A DNA stretch of 62,236 nucleotides from Spinellus fusiger (GCA_025094145.1 JALLLS010000133.1:1-62236); one strand, 5' to 3'. Shown: positions 33,493 through 46,431, numbered from the stretch's first letter. Translations and numbers: made by a program. The notes: generated by a model from the letters alone, not told the origin.

Positions 33493-35063
33493 TTGCTATT
33501 GAATTCATCCATGTTGATTTATGGGAAACAGCCACTGAGGGCGTTGGTGACGCTTTCATTGGCTTCACTCCTCCTGCTTCAGACAGTGGCCCAGTCTGAT
33601 CTTCTGGGTGGACTTGGAGCAGGGCTGGTGTCTGCTCTTCCTGTAGTGGCTCTTCCTGGTGTCCTAGCGTCAGATGTTGCTGCTGCTGTGCTGCCTACCC
33701 CCGTCCTGCCTGCATCTTCTGCAGCACCCACCCCTACAGTAGCACCCGCCGCACCCACTACAGCAGCACCCGCCGCACCCACTACAGCAGCACCCGCCGC
33801 ACCCATCACGCCACCACCCGCCGCACCCACTACTGACCATAGTGCTCCTATGACGAGTGTGGATGTCCCTGCCTCTTCAGCACCCGCCGCACCCGCCGTC
33901 ACCCCAGCAGCAGCAGCACCCACCCCAGCAGCAGACACACCCGCCGCACCCACCCCACCTACTGCACCCGCCGCCTCTACTGCTGCCGGTGCCCCCAAAC
34001 CCAATTCACCTGTGGGCCCTGCAACCGATGCCTCCAATCCCTCTATTGCCCCTAGTGCAAATGCTGCACCCACTTTTGCCAACAGTGGTCCCAACAACAA
34101 CAACAACAACCCCAATCGACCTCCCAACTCTAATGCTACTACCACAGCCAGGGGTTCTGGTGTAGGTTCGACAGCAAACAATGGATCTTCTGTCATGTCC
34201 CCTGGTGCAACCAATTCATCTGCTGCCAATAATTCATCTGCTTCTGACACTAGTGGCGGAGGCAGTAAAACGGGTGTTATTGCTGGTGCTATTGTGGGTG
34301 GACTTGGTAAGATGAACTCAATCCATCAATGAACCCTACATTAACTCTATGTCTGTCTGATTGTCTGTCTATTCTAGTGGGAATTGCTTTGATTGGTGGT
34401 CTATTGTCTTTCCTCAATCGCCGTGGAGGATGTGCTCGTCGTCGTGAAAAACGTACAACTGATTTTGAGGGCTTTGGCTTGGCTGAGAATAATGACTACT
34501 CTCATCGATCTCCAGCCATGACACATGCCACATTATCTCCACCCATTGCCAATGCATCTTTAGCCAATGCACCTTCGAATGCTGGACTGGGGGCTGGACT
34601 GGGGGCTTCTACTTCTATAGTCGCCACCTCACCTACCCTGTCTCCCATGAGCCATCAGCCCAACAGTCCATACAACGGACACCATTATACACAGTCTTAT
34701 CAGCCACAGTTGGATATGTCCCATGCAGAGTATTCTGCTGGATTAATCTCTCCTGTGATGCAGCAACAACAACTCCAACAACAACAACATCAGCAGCAGC
34801 AAGGGTATTATTACCAAGATGGATACACCCAAGAAGGCTACTACAATGAACCAGGTTATTACCACGATGGATCTACAGTAGGAGGAAGCACAGGGTATGA
34901 TTACCGAGGACAAGACATGCAGGCCATGCCAATGCAGAACATGCAGCACATGCAGAACATGCAAACAATGCCAATGCAAAACATACCCATGCAGCCCACC
35001 CAACCCTACACAGGTGAATACTACAAACCAGATGCTGCTGATGGAAAACCCCACCAAGTTTAA
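33493..35063 (+). CDS. Type I cell-surface protein, Ala/Pro/Thr-rich ectodomain
   Basis: Two exons (33493-34306, 34378-35063; 71-bp intron) give 499 residues. A hydrophobic signal sequence (LRALVTLSLASLLLLQTVAQ) leads into a long Ala-Pro-Thr-rich ectodomain built partly from tandem AAPTTAAP-type repeats, followed by an Asn/Ser-rich stretch. A single membrane span crosses the splice site (GVIAGAIVGGL then VGIALIGGLLSFL) and is capped by a basic stop-transfer (CARRREKR). The cytoplasmic tail is rich in Gln, Tyr and Met (MQNMQHMQNMQTMPMQN). The layout resembles Mid2/Wsc-type wall-stress sensors or mucin-like surface proteins, but no Cys-rich WSC domain is present. Function is inferred from architecture only. 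An alternative start is the Met six codons in. Confidence 0.82.
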
Positions 35064-35290
35064 TTAGTCTAGAATAATCACACCATGTCTCATTGTATTT
35101 ATATAATAATATAGATAGCCAATCCTTTCATTTATTATTATTATTATTACTATTACTATTATTACTAAATAAGGCGATTGAGAAGTATCTTTTGTTATCA
35201 TTATCACTTTTATCACTCATTATACATTTATACATTTATACATTTATACATTTATACATTTATACATTTACACATTTATACATTTATTAT
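35064..35290. repeat. Intergenic (ACATTTAT)n array between convergent genes
   Basis: About eight units of catttata run through 35215-35287 between the stops of the surface-protein gene and the minus-strand gene. A (TTA)n run lies at 35135-35165. It serves as the shared 3' flank. Confidence 0.75.
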
Positions 35291-36450
35291 TTAGAGAATA
35301 AACGGAACAGTAAATGGATTAGTATGACGCACTTGGCTCAATACTTCTTGGATATGCTGTTCATACCAAATACGCTCACTCATGCACATGGTCCATTCAC
35401 TCTTGAGATCAGTATGTCCAAACTTCTTTCTTGTCATCCACAGTATAGGCCAAGCAATGATCCAGAGACAGGTTAGATAGAAGAATCCACGCACAAGCCA
35501 GTGATCTGACATATAGGATACCCAAGACCCTGCCTTTACTATCACTTTATGATTTTTCATCTTGTAGGAGATCTCTAGTGTATTTATATAACCGCAACCT
35601 CGAATAGCAGCAGTCAGACCTAGTACAGTGCAAGAGAGCAGAGCAGTAGTGTTGAGTCATAGGTCCCAGCACTCCATTGCCTTATTCACACGAGTAGAAA
35701 TGCCTATGTGTTTACCTCTTGTCAATTCAGCATAATTCCATTGAATCTCTTTTGTCAGTTGCAGCTCCTTTAACTGTCTGTCTTCATGTACATAATCATC
35801 ACACAGTTCACGTACAGACTTGGACACACCTTGGGCATCAGGACGCAGTAGCAAACCCTGACACACAGGGACCACATACTGACTGCATTCCATTTGAAAA
35901 GTAAAGTCATCAACACGCTGCGTCACAGGCTCCATTTCTTCTGTTCTGTTGCCGTCCGAGTCTTGAGACACTCTTCTTCTCCAGTGCGTCTCTTCATGAT
36001 AACCTATAAGCAGGTGAGTACTACAAACTACAACAGAAGGTGTTTCTTTAGTGTTAGCCTACCATAGAATTGAATGTACATGCCGGGAGGTGTGTTGTGT
36101 TGATGCAGAAATTGGAGCAAGGCCTCTCCATCCCGGTTTAGGTGGTCATCACGAGATAATACACCGTCTTCTGAACTCCTGAAGGTTGCTTGGTATACAC
36201 TGTAGCCAGGAGGAGAGTCTTGACGAGAAGAGGGGCCTAGCAAAAAGTCTGTGTCCAAACTGTCTCTTGTCTCCAGTAGCGTACCAGTGTCTGCTATGTA
36301 GCCTTCCAAAGGTTGTTTTGAAGGCGTAGTGATTCCTTCAGTTGAAATAGCTTCGTCATAGGAGGGAGGTCGGATGGCTGTTTCATTGGCAGACGCACTT
36401 GAGGTGGATGGAGAAGTGTAAGAATAATAGTACTGCTTATTACTTTGCAT
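35291..36450 (-). CDS. Conserved membrane protein with two PPxY motifs, 334 aa
   Basis: Three exons (36450-36063, 36003-35716, 35619-35291; introns 59 and 96 bp) are all in phase. The N-terminal 115 residues are disordered and hold PPSY (in IRPPSYDEA) and PPGY (in DSPPGYSVY), the ligand type bound by WW domains of Nedd4/Rsp5 ubiquitin ligases. The middle part (GYHETHWRRRV, FTFQMECSQYVVP, ELCDDYVHEDRQLKELQLTK) resembles a conserved fungal family whose function I do not know. One membrane span (GFFYLTCLWIIAWPILWM) lies near residue 270, followed by a cytosolic tail. A role as a membrane adaptor for ubiquitylation is inference from the PPxY pair. Confidence 0.78.
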
Positions 36451-38514
36451 TGGGCTCAGTGGTAAGTCAGTGAGGAAAAAGTACTCCTATTCTATTGGAT
36501 GCACTGGCCGCTCTTTCAACGTCACGTCTACTGCGGTGGTGTGTATCAGTATGGATAGTTGTATTGTTATACAGTGACATAGTTTTATATTCCAATTTGG
36601 AAATATCAGTAGACATAAAAGTATGGATCTATCTTTCTTCTTCATAAAGCATTTCTTCATAAAGCATTTCTTCATAAAGCGTTAACAAAAGATAATTATT
36701 CAAGGGAGCGTATCAATAGTATCAATAAATACATCATTGTTCCCCAAGACTGCCTCTATCTTTTTAGCCATCAGAAGCAGCTATCTCATAAAGATACTGT
36801 TGTAAATGTGAAGGTTTTCCTCCCCTGAAACACGTATAGGACAAGGGAGGGAAAACCATCCCTGAGTTTACTGAGAAGCTATTACTATATAACTTGGATC
36901 TTTGTAGCATAGAAAAAATATGTATATTAGCAGACCAAAATTCATACAATGAATCTTTGAGAAATATATCCTTTAATTCAAACAAACACACCTATTGTTT
37001 TTTTTGGGGTTTTCCAACAATACCAAAGCCAATAAGTAGAAATAAGTAGATCCAACTGTCAGTGTCATGTCATGTCTTTTGATAACTATTTCCCAACACT
37101 ATTAAAATAGAGAAAAGAAAAGTCTATTGAGTGTCTTATCAATGTAAACACTTTCCTTGGTGGCTCTTTAAAAAAACATATTCTTTCTCCCGAATTTCTT
37201 ATAGTACTTGGTATCATTTAATGTCATCTTTTCTTTGATCTGTTACTAGAGAGCTTTTCTCGTGGATACATGAATAGAATTTCCTATAGGATCCATTACA
37301 GACTGCTCTATACACTCTATAAATATAAAGAGAAGCTAGACTTGGACCTTTTATTTCTCACAGGTCATACATGTGGATAGATACCTATCTAATACAGGAT
37401 ATGAAATAATAAAATATAAATGCTACCTATCCATTCTTCTCCCTCGTCCAGTAGCGAACACCATGACGACTGTTCATGGTGCTGTCTCTAAAGGTAGAAA
37501 ATAGAAACATGGGTACTTTATTGCCGTTGTTTCTTTCTAATCATTATGTATTTCCTATTCTGAGGGGACATTTCTTTATGTTCTTTCTAATGACTCTGTG
37601 AAATGTCAAACGGGATATTTCCTGCTAGATCCAGCATGCTGTTCTTTATTTTATTTTTGATAATAATACAAGGCTCCTCTTATTTAGTCTATAGTCCACT
37701 CAACCATCTATCCACGTGTTGGAGATAAATGAGTCCAAGCAAAAACGTGTACACTTTTAACTCTAGACGGATGCCTGATAACAAAAGATGCTATTTTACA
37801 TCAAGAATACACTGTGAATAAGGTGGTGGCATTGTGTAAGCTTGGGCAAAATTAGTCAAGTAGCAATAGGGCATATAATTAAAATACATGTGTTGATTGT
37901 TCTGGGCTTTTTCTCTTTCTTAAATTAGTATTAGTATTAGTATTGCAAAAAAAAAAAACTTTTATCTATCCATCGACCCTCATAGAAAAATGTGGAAGAT
38001 CCCAACACTCAAACTTTACCATCTTCTTGTTTAATGAGTTGAGTAGACATGTGGGATAGCAGTCGTGTATTTAGTTTGGTTCACCAAGGAACCTAACTTA
38101 TTACAAAACATAATTTTCAAGTGTGGAAATAATAGTAAATATGTGCTAAGGAATAGCAAGTCTATATAGGCTGTGTTTTCATCTTTATCTATCTATCCTT
38201 ATTCTCATTTTTAACATTCTCATTGAGATGATTACTCTTCTTTTTAATGTTATAAATCATTAGAACACACTCGACTTTGCTAACACTACATCTTTTTGAG
38301 AGATTTAATCTTTATGATAGATGCAATAAGATAAAAGGTACATTAACACAAACGCTTCTCAGAAAATAAAATAAAATTCAAGCAAGTGATTGAATCCAAC
38401 AAAATATAGTTTGGCGTGTTTCATCTTTATTTCAAATGTTGGTGGTTTAGTGAGTTTATCTACTGTCATTTCTCTATTGATCAGGATGGCAGTGATAGAC
38501 AGAAAATAAAGACA

Positions 38515-38553
<39 letters not shown>

Positions 38554-39442
38554 CAAAAAGATTGAGAAGCATTCTGTCATTGTGCATCATTTCATCTTCA
38601 ACATATCATACGTAATTATTACTCATGTACTCATCATGGATCCTTCCACCATAAATAAAAAGTCTATTAAAGTGCTACCATAAAACGAGCTTTATTATAG
38701 TTTCTTTACCGAGACTGAAAACAGGAATAGAAAAGAAAACAATGAAAAGAAAACGATAAGAGAAACTATAGAAAGACCTTTTGAAAGACCTCACATGCCA
38801 TTTTTTAAGGAGAAGGTTATTAGATGAATGAATAAAAAGGCAAGTAGAGGTTCTCCATCAACATGTTTCTGATCCGACAAAGAAAACACAGGGCATTACA
38901 TCAGGGATCCAGCAGACACACTGGAGATGGTGCTTTATTGTATGTTATGGCATGAGCAGAGTAGAATCAAACGGGTTGAAAGTGAGGATGCATTTGTGTA
39001 GGGTTGACCATCACAAAGTTCAAATATCAATCATGGTGGGTGCTTTTTTAGGCTTATTTTAAAATGTACCATGGATAGAAAGATACACATTGTCATTAAG
39101 CAACATCCAGGGGACATTATTTTTTGATGTTGGTAGAGAGTAGCCTACTTGAATAGGTGAAATATAACCTTATTGTTGACATCAGTAATTTAGGTCAGAT
39201 TGTGGTGTATGTGAAAGTGGCCATATAACCTGTTGACATTCCAAGCATAATGATTCTATTCAAAATACAATGAATATAGATTTCCTTATTAAAAGATAGT
39301 GTCTATCTATAAAACAACAATGCTATTAAAATGTATTGGATAGATATAAAGATAAATTTAACTAGTTTATCTTTAAAAGTTCAAACCAAACTACTATCTA
39401 TCAAATATCACTGGATAACTATTAATAGTAGAATGTGGTATA
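36451..39442. other. Three-kilobase intergenic region
   Basis: No gene or tRNA is supported. Three copies of a 15-mer (cttcataaagcattt) lie at about 36638-36680, three 'tagtat' units at 37927-37945, and (AAT)n at 38515-38552. Frames here are short and unlike any family I know. Confidence 0.5.
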
Positions 39443-40831
39443 CACACCAGAAGATTTTTCTGGCTTTTAGGCGGGGATATCTCCTTCTTTTTACGTCTAA
39501 AATATTTTGCCCTTTTATGGAACTGTGTTTAAAATCAAAGGTTTGCAAATATCTAAATAATTGTTTCCTTTTGTGGATACCTCAATATCAAATTGTATTA
39601 TCAGTAAAATATATTGTTTATGAATAAAATTGTTGATGGATAAAATTGTTTATTATAATAATGTAGCTAATAATACTGTAGCCAATAATATACTATTAAT
39701 ATAGCTACTGCTGTTTTAGGCGTATTCCTTCATAGCAATAGTAAATACACTCTAAAAGCCTTATGCTTTATTCTTGGGATATATATTACTATGCTTGGGA
39801 ATACACCCTAGACACCTTAGACAGTATAGAAGGAAGAAGACCACCTAAGGCTGACTTGAGAAGAGTATTAACTTATCTAATAACAGAAAAGAGTGTATTA
39901 GTAATAATTCAATCAAGAGAGATAGTAAACTTACCTTGTACTTAGTGTTTGTCTTGAGAATAATAAGCCATATGTTATCTATTAGAAGAAGAGTCAGTAC
40001 TATGTCTTATGGATTACAATGAGCTCAAGCCCAGAGGAAGACACTGCTTACCTTTTTATCTCAATAATAGCCTTTGGTAGTGTCTATCACCTCCTTCTAT
40101 TGTTTTGCTTTGTTAATAATGGCACATTAACTTGCTCAGCTATGCTCATCTTGATGATTACTTGGGTGTTAAGTTGTATAGACAGTGTAAGAAATAACAA
40201 AAGGAGGGAAGTGTCAAAACAAATAATAATATTTCTTTATTCTGATGTATACACTAGCCTCCACTCAAAATTCATAAGTCAGATTCAAGTCAAATTTATA
40301 AGTCAAACAATTCACACTCTATTTGCCTTGAGCCTAAAGCCCAGTATTAGAAACAATATCTTGTTCTCACTAAGTACTATTGTTAATACCAGTTACAATA
40401 ACATGGTTACTGAAGTGATTATGAATATTGAGTCAATAAACGACTATACAGTTCTCAATGTAAGTGAATTTGTTTCTATTTTATGGACAATGACCACTAG
40501 AGTTAATTCAGTGTGTTCTATAATAAATCCTTTTCAAGCAGTGTTATGCTGCAAATACTATGGGCTTAAAGATAATACATTATGTTAAACAATAAATGCA
40601 GTGACTGAGTTGTAATTTTGGGGTGATTCTTGTTCTATTTCTTATCTTTACAGCTAATTCTATACTTTTTAATTGCAAAGTCAGTAGCTATTGCTAAAAC
40701 AGGCAGGTAGAGTTTGAAATAGCTCATTTAGACAGCGAAAAGGCATTTTAAAACACATTAGCCAATCATATGAGTAATGCGATTTTATTCTCAGGATATT
40801 TCCTTATATATCCCAAAAATCTCCTGGTGTG
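39443..40831 (+). mobile_element. Family copy 4: CACACC/TA element without nuclease
   Basis: The left end at 39443 reads CACACCAGAAGATTTTTCTG; the right end at 40831 is the inverted CACACCAGGAGATTTTTGGG. TA flanks both (39441-39442 and 40832-40833). The left 850 bp match copy 3. The rest differs from the Fanzor part of copy 3, and its last 170 bp match the right end of copy 1 ('ccttttcgctgtctaaat', 'gcaatagctactgactttgc'). It carries a 189-codon unknown frame at 40019-40588. It may be a non-autonomous or chimeric relative. Confidence 0.75.
40019..40588 (+). other. Unknown 189-codon frame inside copy 4
   Basis: It starts MSSSPEEDTAYLFISIIAFG and shares its first 75 codons with copy 3. It then runs on (SQTIHTLFALSLKPSIRNNI, NMVTEVIMNIESINDYTV). 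The hydrophobic first half suggests either a membrane segment or non-coding DNA. I recognise no domain. Confidence 0.35.
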
Positions 40832-40833
40832 TA

Positions 40834-43655
40834 GATGCATGTATTAAATGAGCACACTTACTAAAAGACATCATTTTGGACCTACATAAAGCCTAAAATA
40901 TATACAGAAAACTTTCTCTTGTTCACTCAATAAGATTCATTCAATGGTTCAGGTGATATTCTTTTTGTATATCAAATGAGAGTGACGATGCTATTAACAT
41001 CTTTGTATATCAATTTACACATGAAAAATATATGTTAAAGTATCATTCTTTAAAGTTATATTATCAAATCATTCTTATTATAGGTTATTTTTATTAGAAT
41101 AAAATGTATGTGTCCTTATAAAATTAAAGAGCTGATATATTCATCTTGTGTGTGTAGAATGATTGATTTTGGCCATTATTTGATTTGATCAAGTCAATCG
41201 TTTATTTATTTATTTTTAAAATAAAAAATAAAAATAAAAACATCTCACTTAGTTTCTATCTTCTTCAATATCCTTTTTTAATATGAGATAGAGGTAGAAT
41301 TCTTTGAGATACTTTATTAAACATCTATTCATATTGATTTGAATCAAAAGACAGCATAGTTGATCCTGATGTATGATTTTATTTATTGGAGATGAATGTT
41401 CATTCAAAAGAATGTTTTATATATTACAGAAATAGTAAGGCAACTTCTACTATTTATGCTTCATTGAAAGCTCATTCATTTCTCAAGACATAGTCTATCA
41501 AGATAATAACGATATGCAAGAGCCTGTGTGTCCTGGATTTTATTCTACTACTTAGTTTTTAAGATGAAGAATATTCACAGCCCCAGAGAAATAATAAAAA
41601 GTCAATAATTTCAAAGAGAGTGCCTCATATTTTATAGTGAAAGCTACATCACTGTTTTTTCTTTGGGCATTTATGAGTAATGTCTTGTACTTGGTACGCA
41701 GATATCACATCTATATCCCGAATGAAATGAAGTTACAATCTATAAACAGCTTTACTAATGATTTAGAGTACATCACAGTACAATTAAATATATATTCCTT
41801 ATTATATGACATAGTTTTTGGATAGATTGTTTATAGTTTTATCTCATTTATCCAATGTAGATATATTTGACTTTAATTTATGTGTATGTCTGTGTGTGTG
41901 TGTTTTAATAATAATAAAGGTGATTCATGACTCAACACATGACAGTAGTTGTCTTATTGTTGGTGTTGATATAAACTATAGTTCATAGGCCTCATGTTCT
42001 CAATTGAGTTTGCTATCTTTCTATTTATATATACATATATATATAAACACGGTGGAGGGTCTACACATTCAACCTAATAGCTTTGCTAAAAGAAACTTTT
42101 GTTTGTTAAGTTTGCAGGATTTTTTTTTCTTTAGTATTGTTATTGATACCTTACATTTTTCTGGAGCTAATGAGTAACAGAGCATTGTGTGTTAAGACTC
42201 TACGGCATAGGCTGTATTGGTCATCCTACAAGTAACATTATTGGCTATTCTACATTGAAGATGCCCTGAATTAAATAATTCAGTTCATTCATGTGAGTCC
42301 ATTCAATGGCCTGAAATCACCCCCCCTTTTAGATTTCTCTTTTTTATATATTGATTTATATTAATAACCTCAAGACACTTTATAGTATATAATGATTTAA
42401 TCAATAGTATTCAGATAAAACATTGTTTTTAATTTTATTTGTTTTATTTTTATCTCACAAGGATGTGTCGAGTCTTACAGAGATATTCTCCCTGTTTTTT
42501 TATAGAATATTCTTTTAAAGACTAATAGAACATCCTATTCCATAGTTTAGCAGGACTCAACTCAGTTCTTCTATGCTAATAAAACCAGAGGGATTTATAG
42601 TAGTGAAGGGTCATCTGAAAACAATGGCAAGTCATCCAAAGCGGGCTATTTGTGTTTGGATCCTAATGAATCTCTTTATTTAGTATGAGAATACACTATT
42701 TTGGAATAAGAGATGAACAATAACAAATGATATGGATTGAGACAAAGAGAATTCACTCATAAAACATTATAGTTTGATTCAAACAGATTAGGTTGACAAA
42801 CCATAATTGATGTCAAAGACAGTCTTGAATTAAAGGCGTAAATTGAAGACGCACTGTTATCAACCCAACGCATGAACAATGTATTTGCTTTTGTAGTCAC
42901 TATCAATTGAATTGAGGACTGCTGATGCCTAGGGTTATTGTATCTATCTTGTTGTTGTGCCTGTTGTTGTATGGCTACACATCAAAATATTATTTTACAA
43001 AGGATGCTCTTTATCCATAGTCATAAGAGATAAAAGACTACTCAAGGAGTTGAAAAGTGTGCTACCACCCTGCAGCATGTTTTCTTTTCTTTTCATTGAA
43101 GTGGGCGGGCACGTTTACAGTTTTTATTTTTATTCTTTATTTTATTTTTACAGTCTTGTTGTCCTACACATTTGACAATAAGGTCGGAATGGATTTGAAT
43201 AAGACACACACATACACACACACATACACACACATCTCTACTGTGTAAAATAGACATCCACTTGGGATGTTCTGATACTATGGAACAACCTTTAGTATTG
43301 CACTGTAAAAACTCAAGTAACGTGTTTGACACGTGTGAGCATCCATGTGCTTTATGTAGTGTCCCTGATACTTTAGTCATCATGATACTATAGTGTCCAA
43401 ATAGCCTTGAGCAGTCTCTGTTCTTGAGTAAAATACGTATTCATTCTAAGGAGAATAACTGTGCCCTTGTATGCATCCTATCCCTTGATATTATTTATAT
43501 CCATTCATCTTTCTCTTCTCTAGTTATTATTGGTCTATGGTTGATACACAAAGACAATGAGATTTTGTAATAGTAGGTGCTATCTAATCGAATAAAGGAT
43601 CTGATGATAACACACACACACAACAGAGAGAGAAAGAGAGAGGAGAGAGGGAGCT
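40834..43655. other. Intergenic region, AT-rich
   Basis: No gene is supported. Landmarks are an (ATA)n-rich run at 42030-42045, C-rich CCCCCC at 42320, and a (CA)n array at about 43205-43235. Minus frame 43093-43383 is partly a translation of that array. Confidence 0.5.
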
Positions 43656-44226
43656 TTATTTTTTTTGTTCTGGACAACATACATTTAGAAAACCATTCTC
43701 CATAGGTGTACATGCCTTTTCTTGTCTATAATGAACAGAATAAAGGGGGCGTCTATTTATTTTTATTGTCTTTAACCAGTGTAGATGCTTATAGAGTCCA
43801 TTCTGTCCAAGGGCATAGTTGAATGACTGATCGAATGTGTCTTGTGCCTGATCCTTCATAGTAGTGTCCCTCTGCCCTTTTTCTTCCCATGTTCTTTTGT
43901 ATGAATAGCATCAAGAAATACTTGAAAACCAAAGAAAGTCATAGTAGTATCCCAAATGCAACACGGGCCGGAATGATGTGCACTCTTTAGCAAGTTTATT
44001 TTAGAAGATTCACACCCACAAGCATAGAATGATGGAGCCCAGCACACATCAAGAGCCAATGGGTGATTATTTTCCAAACGGACAGTCTCCAGTGATTGTT
44101 ATTCTGAACGATGGCATAGTCCCAAGAAATAAACAGACCTATTCTCTTTGTCTGTTTCTCTTTCATGGCTAATCGATGGCTATGTGTAGAATTATATCTT
44201 GTTCTTTTAATAACACAGCAATACAA
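43656..44226 (-). other. Possible gene, frames unresolved
   Basis: Three successive minus frames look protein-like: AMKEKQTKRIGLFISWDYAI (44226 onward), ETVRLENNHPLALDVCWAPS with KSAHHSGPCCIWDTTMTFFG (ending 43856), and QSFNYALGQNGLYKHLHWLK (ending 43656). Ordered this way they could be one protein broken by two frameshifts or by introns I could not place. Cys- and Trp-rich blocks are unlike random AT-rich translation. No family is assigned. Confidence 0.3.
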
Positions 44227-44962
44227 TAAAACTAGTTTATTATTTGACTTTTTCTTATTGATGAAATGATGAAAATGGTATTCTAGAAGAGATCAAAGAC
44301 AGATGGCATACAAGAAAGTGTAAACAAAAGAAAGACAGAGTCAATCCATTTGTTCTTGTTAAGATGTTCAACAGTCCTTGTCTTTCTTTTCTTATTCTAC
44401 ATAAATATAATTTATAGAATGAATACATTTCATCTCAATAAATCTCTACAAAAAAGTCTGCCTGCTAATACAAGCCCACCCAGTTGCATTGCGCCTACAA
44501 GAGAGAATAAAAGAGCGTATTGCTATTAGGAATGGAGAACAACACATTCAAGCACATTCACAAATAGACTTGTATAAGCATCTCTAGAAAGAGAGAAAGA
44601 GAGAAAGGAGATGGGTTGATTTTATACCATGGACATGTCTCTTTTTATATTTATAAATGACAATTATTCTATTGGCTATTCTACACCCATCACTAGCTCG
44701 AGGATGCATTCACTCTTTACAGGCATGACGGTTCCACATACCTTGGGGACTCTATAGGATCTGATTGGCCAGTGGTGTGTTGGAAATGAATTTCCTTAAC
44801 ATGGCTTATTTACAGCTTGTAGTGTGGTGTGACTGTCTAAGGTCCAATATTACGAGTGGGTGGACAGATACCAATGTTATGTGACTGCATATGGTCAAAT
44901 GCTAATGTTATGAGGTGGGTAGCACTGTTTGTTGTAGGCTTTTCTTTTATTTCTATTCCATA
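44227..44962. other. Promoter side of eIF5
   Basis: AT-rich spacer with a GA-rich run at 44585-44610. The 5' leader of eIF5 presumably lies in the last 150 bp. No other gene is supported. Confidence 0.5.
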
Positions 44963-46431
44963 ATGTCTGCTATTAACGTTCGCCGCGATGTTAAGGATTC
45001 TTTTTACCGCTACAAAATGCCTCGCCTTATAGCAAAGGTACAAGAGCACCTTTTCTTCTTCTCTCTCTCTCTCTCTTTTGCTCTCTTCTGCTCCAAACAT
45101 TCTCCCCCTCCCCCTCCCCCTCCCCCTCCCCCTCCCTCCCCTTCACCTACCCACAGACTGACTAACAAGGGAATAAGGTGGAGGGTAAAGGCAACGGTAT
45201 CAAGACAGTCATACCTAATATGACAGACATTGCACGTGCGCTTTCACGCCCTTCTTCTTGTAAGTGCACAGGGCATTGGAGGAAAAGAAAGTAGAGTGAC
45301 TTGTATTTTCTAGACCCTACCAAGTTCTTTGGCTGTGTCCTCGGAGCTCAAATTACCTGCGATGACAAAAATGAGCGTTATATTGTGACAGGAGAACATG
45401 AAGCTGAACGACTACAGCAGATTTTGGACGGGTTTATTTCCAAATATGTGTTGTGTTCTTCATGTCTTAATCCTGAGACTGACATTGTAGGTAGTCTAGA
45501 GCAAGAAAAAGAGAAGAAGAAAAAAAAGAGAAAAAAAAACCCTCATCCTTAACAACATGACATGGACCTGTAGATTATCAAAGGCAACGATATTTGGATG
45601 GACTGTAAAGCATGTGGTGCTAGAAACATGGCAGACATGCGCCACAAGCTGGCCACCTTTATTCTCAAGAACCCCCCAGAGGTTGCTGTGAAGAAGCAGC
45701 GAAAACAGCGCATGGCAGCCACAGCACAGGCCAATGGTGCCAATGAGCATGGCATGGGAGAGTCTGGAGCACAGGACGATGAGGACCAGGGTTCAGACGA
45801 TGATCTTATTACCCAGCGCATCAACAAAGAGGCTGCTGGTCTGAAGTTGGAGAGCAAATTGGCCCAGGAGGGCTGGTCTGAGGACACAAGTGATGCTGCT
45901 GTAGCTCAGCGTATGAAGGAGCTCAATGTCAAGTCATCTTCCTTTGGTGTGGATGATGAGGAGGAGGGTGAGAACAAGTACGAACAATTTGGTGAGTGGC
46001 TCGACAGTGGTAGTCCCAGTGACGATGACATTGTCGCCAAGGCAGAGGAGTTGGGTGTCTTTGGAAAGTACAAGGCAGTACAAGTGCTTATTCAGTGTAT
46101 ATTCGATGAGAATATGGTAACTCAGATTCCTAAGCGTACTAAGCTCCTTCATAAGTTTGTGAAGCAAGATGAGAAGCACCAAAAGGCAGTGTTGGGTGGT
46201 ATTGAGAGACTGGTGGGCAATGAACACAAAGAGGCTCTGCTGAAGAAAATGCCCAATATCTTGATGGCCCTCTATAAGGCTGATATTCTTGAGGATGATG
46301 TGTTTATCAAATGGGGAGAGAAGCCCTCAAAGCGCTATGTTGACAAGGAGGTGTCCAAGGAGATCAAGAAAGCTGCCAAACCTTTCTTGGAATGGCTGGA
46401 GAATGCGTCTGAAGAAGAAGAGTCAGATTAG
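44963..46431 (+). CDS. TIF5: Translation initiation factor eIF5
   Basis: Four exons (44963-45037, 45178-45259, 45314-45486, 45574-46431) give 395 residues. The N-terminal GAP domain starts [20 protein letters not shown]. It includes the arginine that activates eIF2 GTPase, the [11 protein letters not shown] block, [13 protein letters not shown], and the four-Cys zinc ribbon (CSSC then CKACG). An acidic linker ([15 protein letters not shown]) follows, and the C-terminal W2/HEAT domain ends in the aromatic-acidic motif [15 protein letters not shown]. eIF5 drives GTP hydrolysis by eIF2 on the 43S complex and blocks re-exchange. Introns are 140, 54 and 87 bp; the first holds a C-rich array. All expected parts are present. 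Confidence 0.96.
45102..45141 (+). repeat. (CCCCCT)n array in eIF5 intron 1
   Basis: Five C-runs of five separated by T, then shorter runs, fill 45102-45141 inside intron 1, right after a (CT)n stretch. The minus strand reads as G-runs of 3-5 separated by single A, which fits the pattern of a very stable G-quadruplex; the plus strand could form an i-motif. Confidence 0.9.

Noticed and set aside
33579..34250. 223-codon minus frame
   Set aside because: Shadow of the Ala/Pro/Thr repeat ectodomain; GC-rich repeat coding opens both strands.
35215..35290. ACATTTAT array considered as a CRISPR-like array
   Set aside because: Units are contiguous without spacers; a plain microsatellite in a eukaryote.
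43093..43383. Minus frame with CVCVCVC run
   Set aside because: The run is a translation of the (CA)n microsatellite.
45496..45887. Minus frames over eIF5
   Set aside because: Opposite strand of the eIF5 exon 4 and intron 3.
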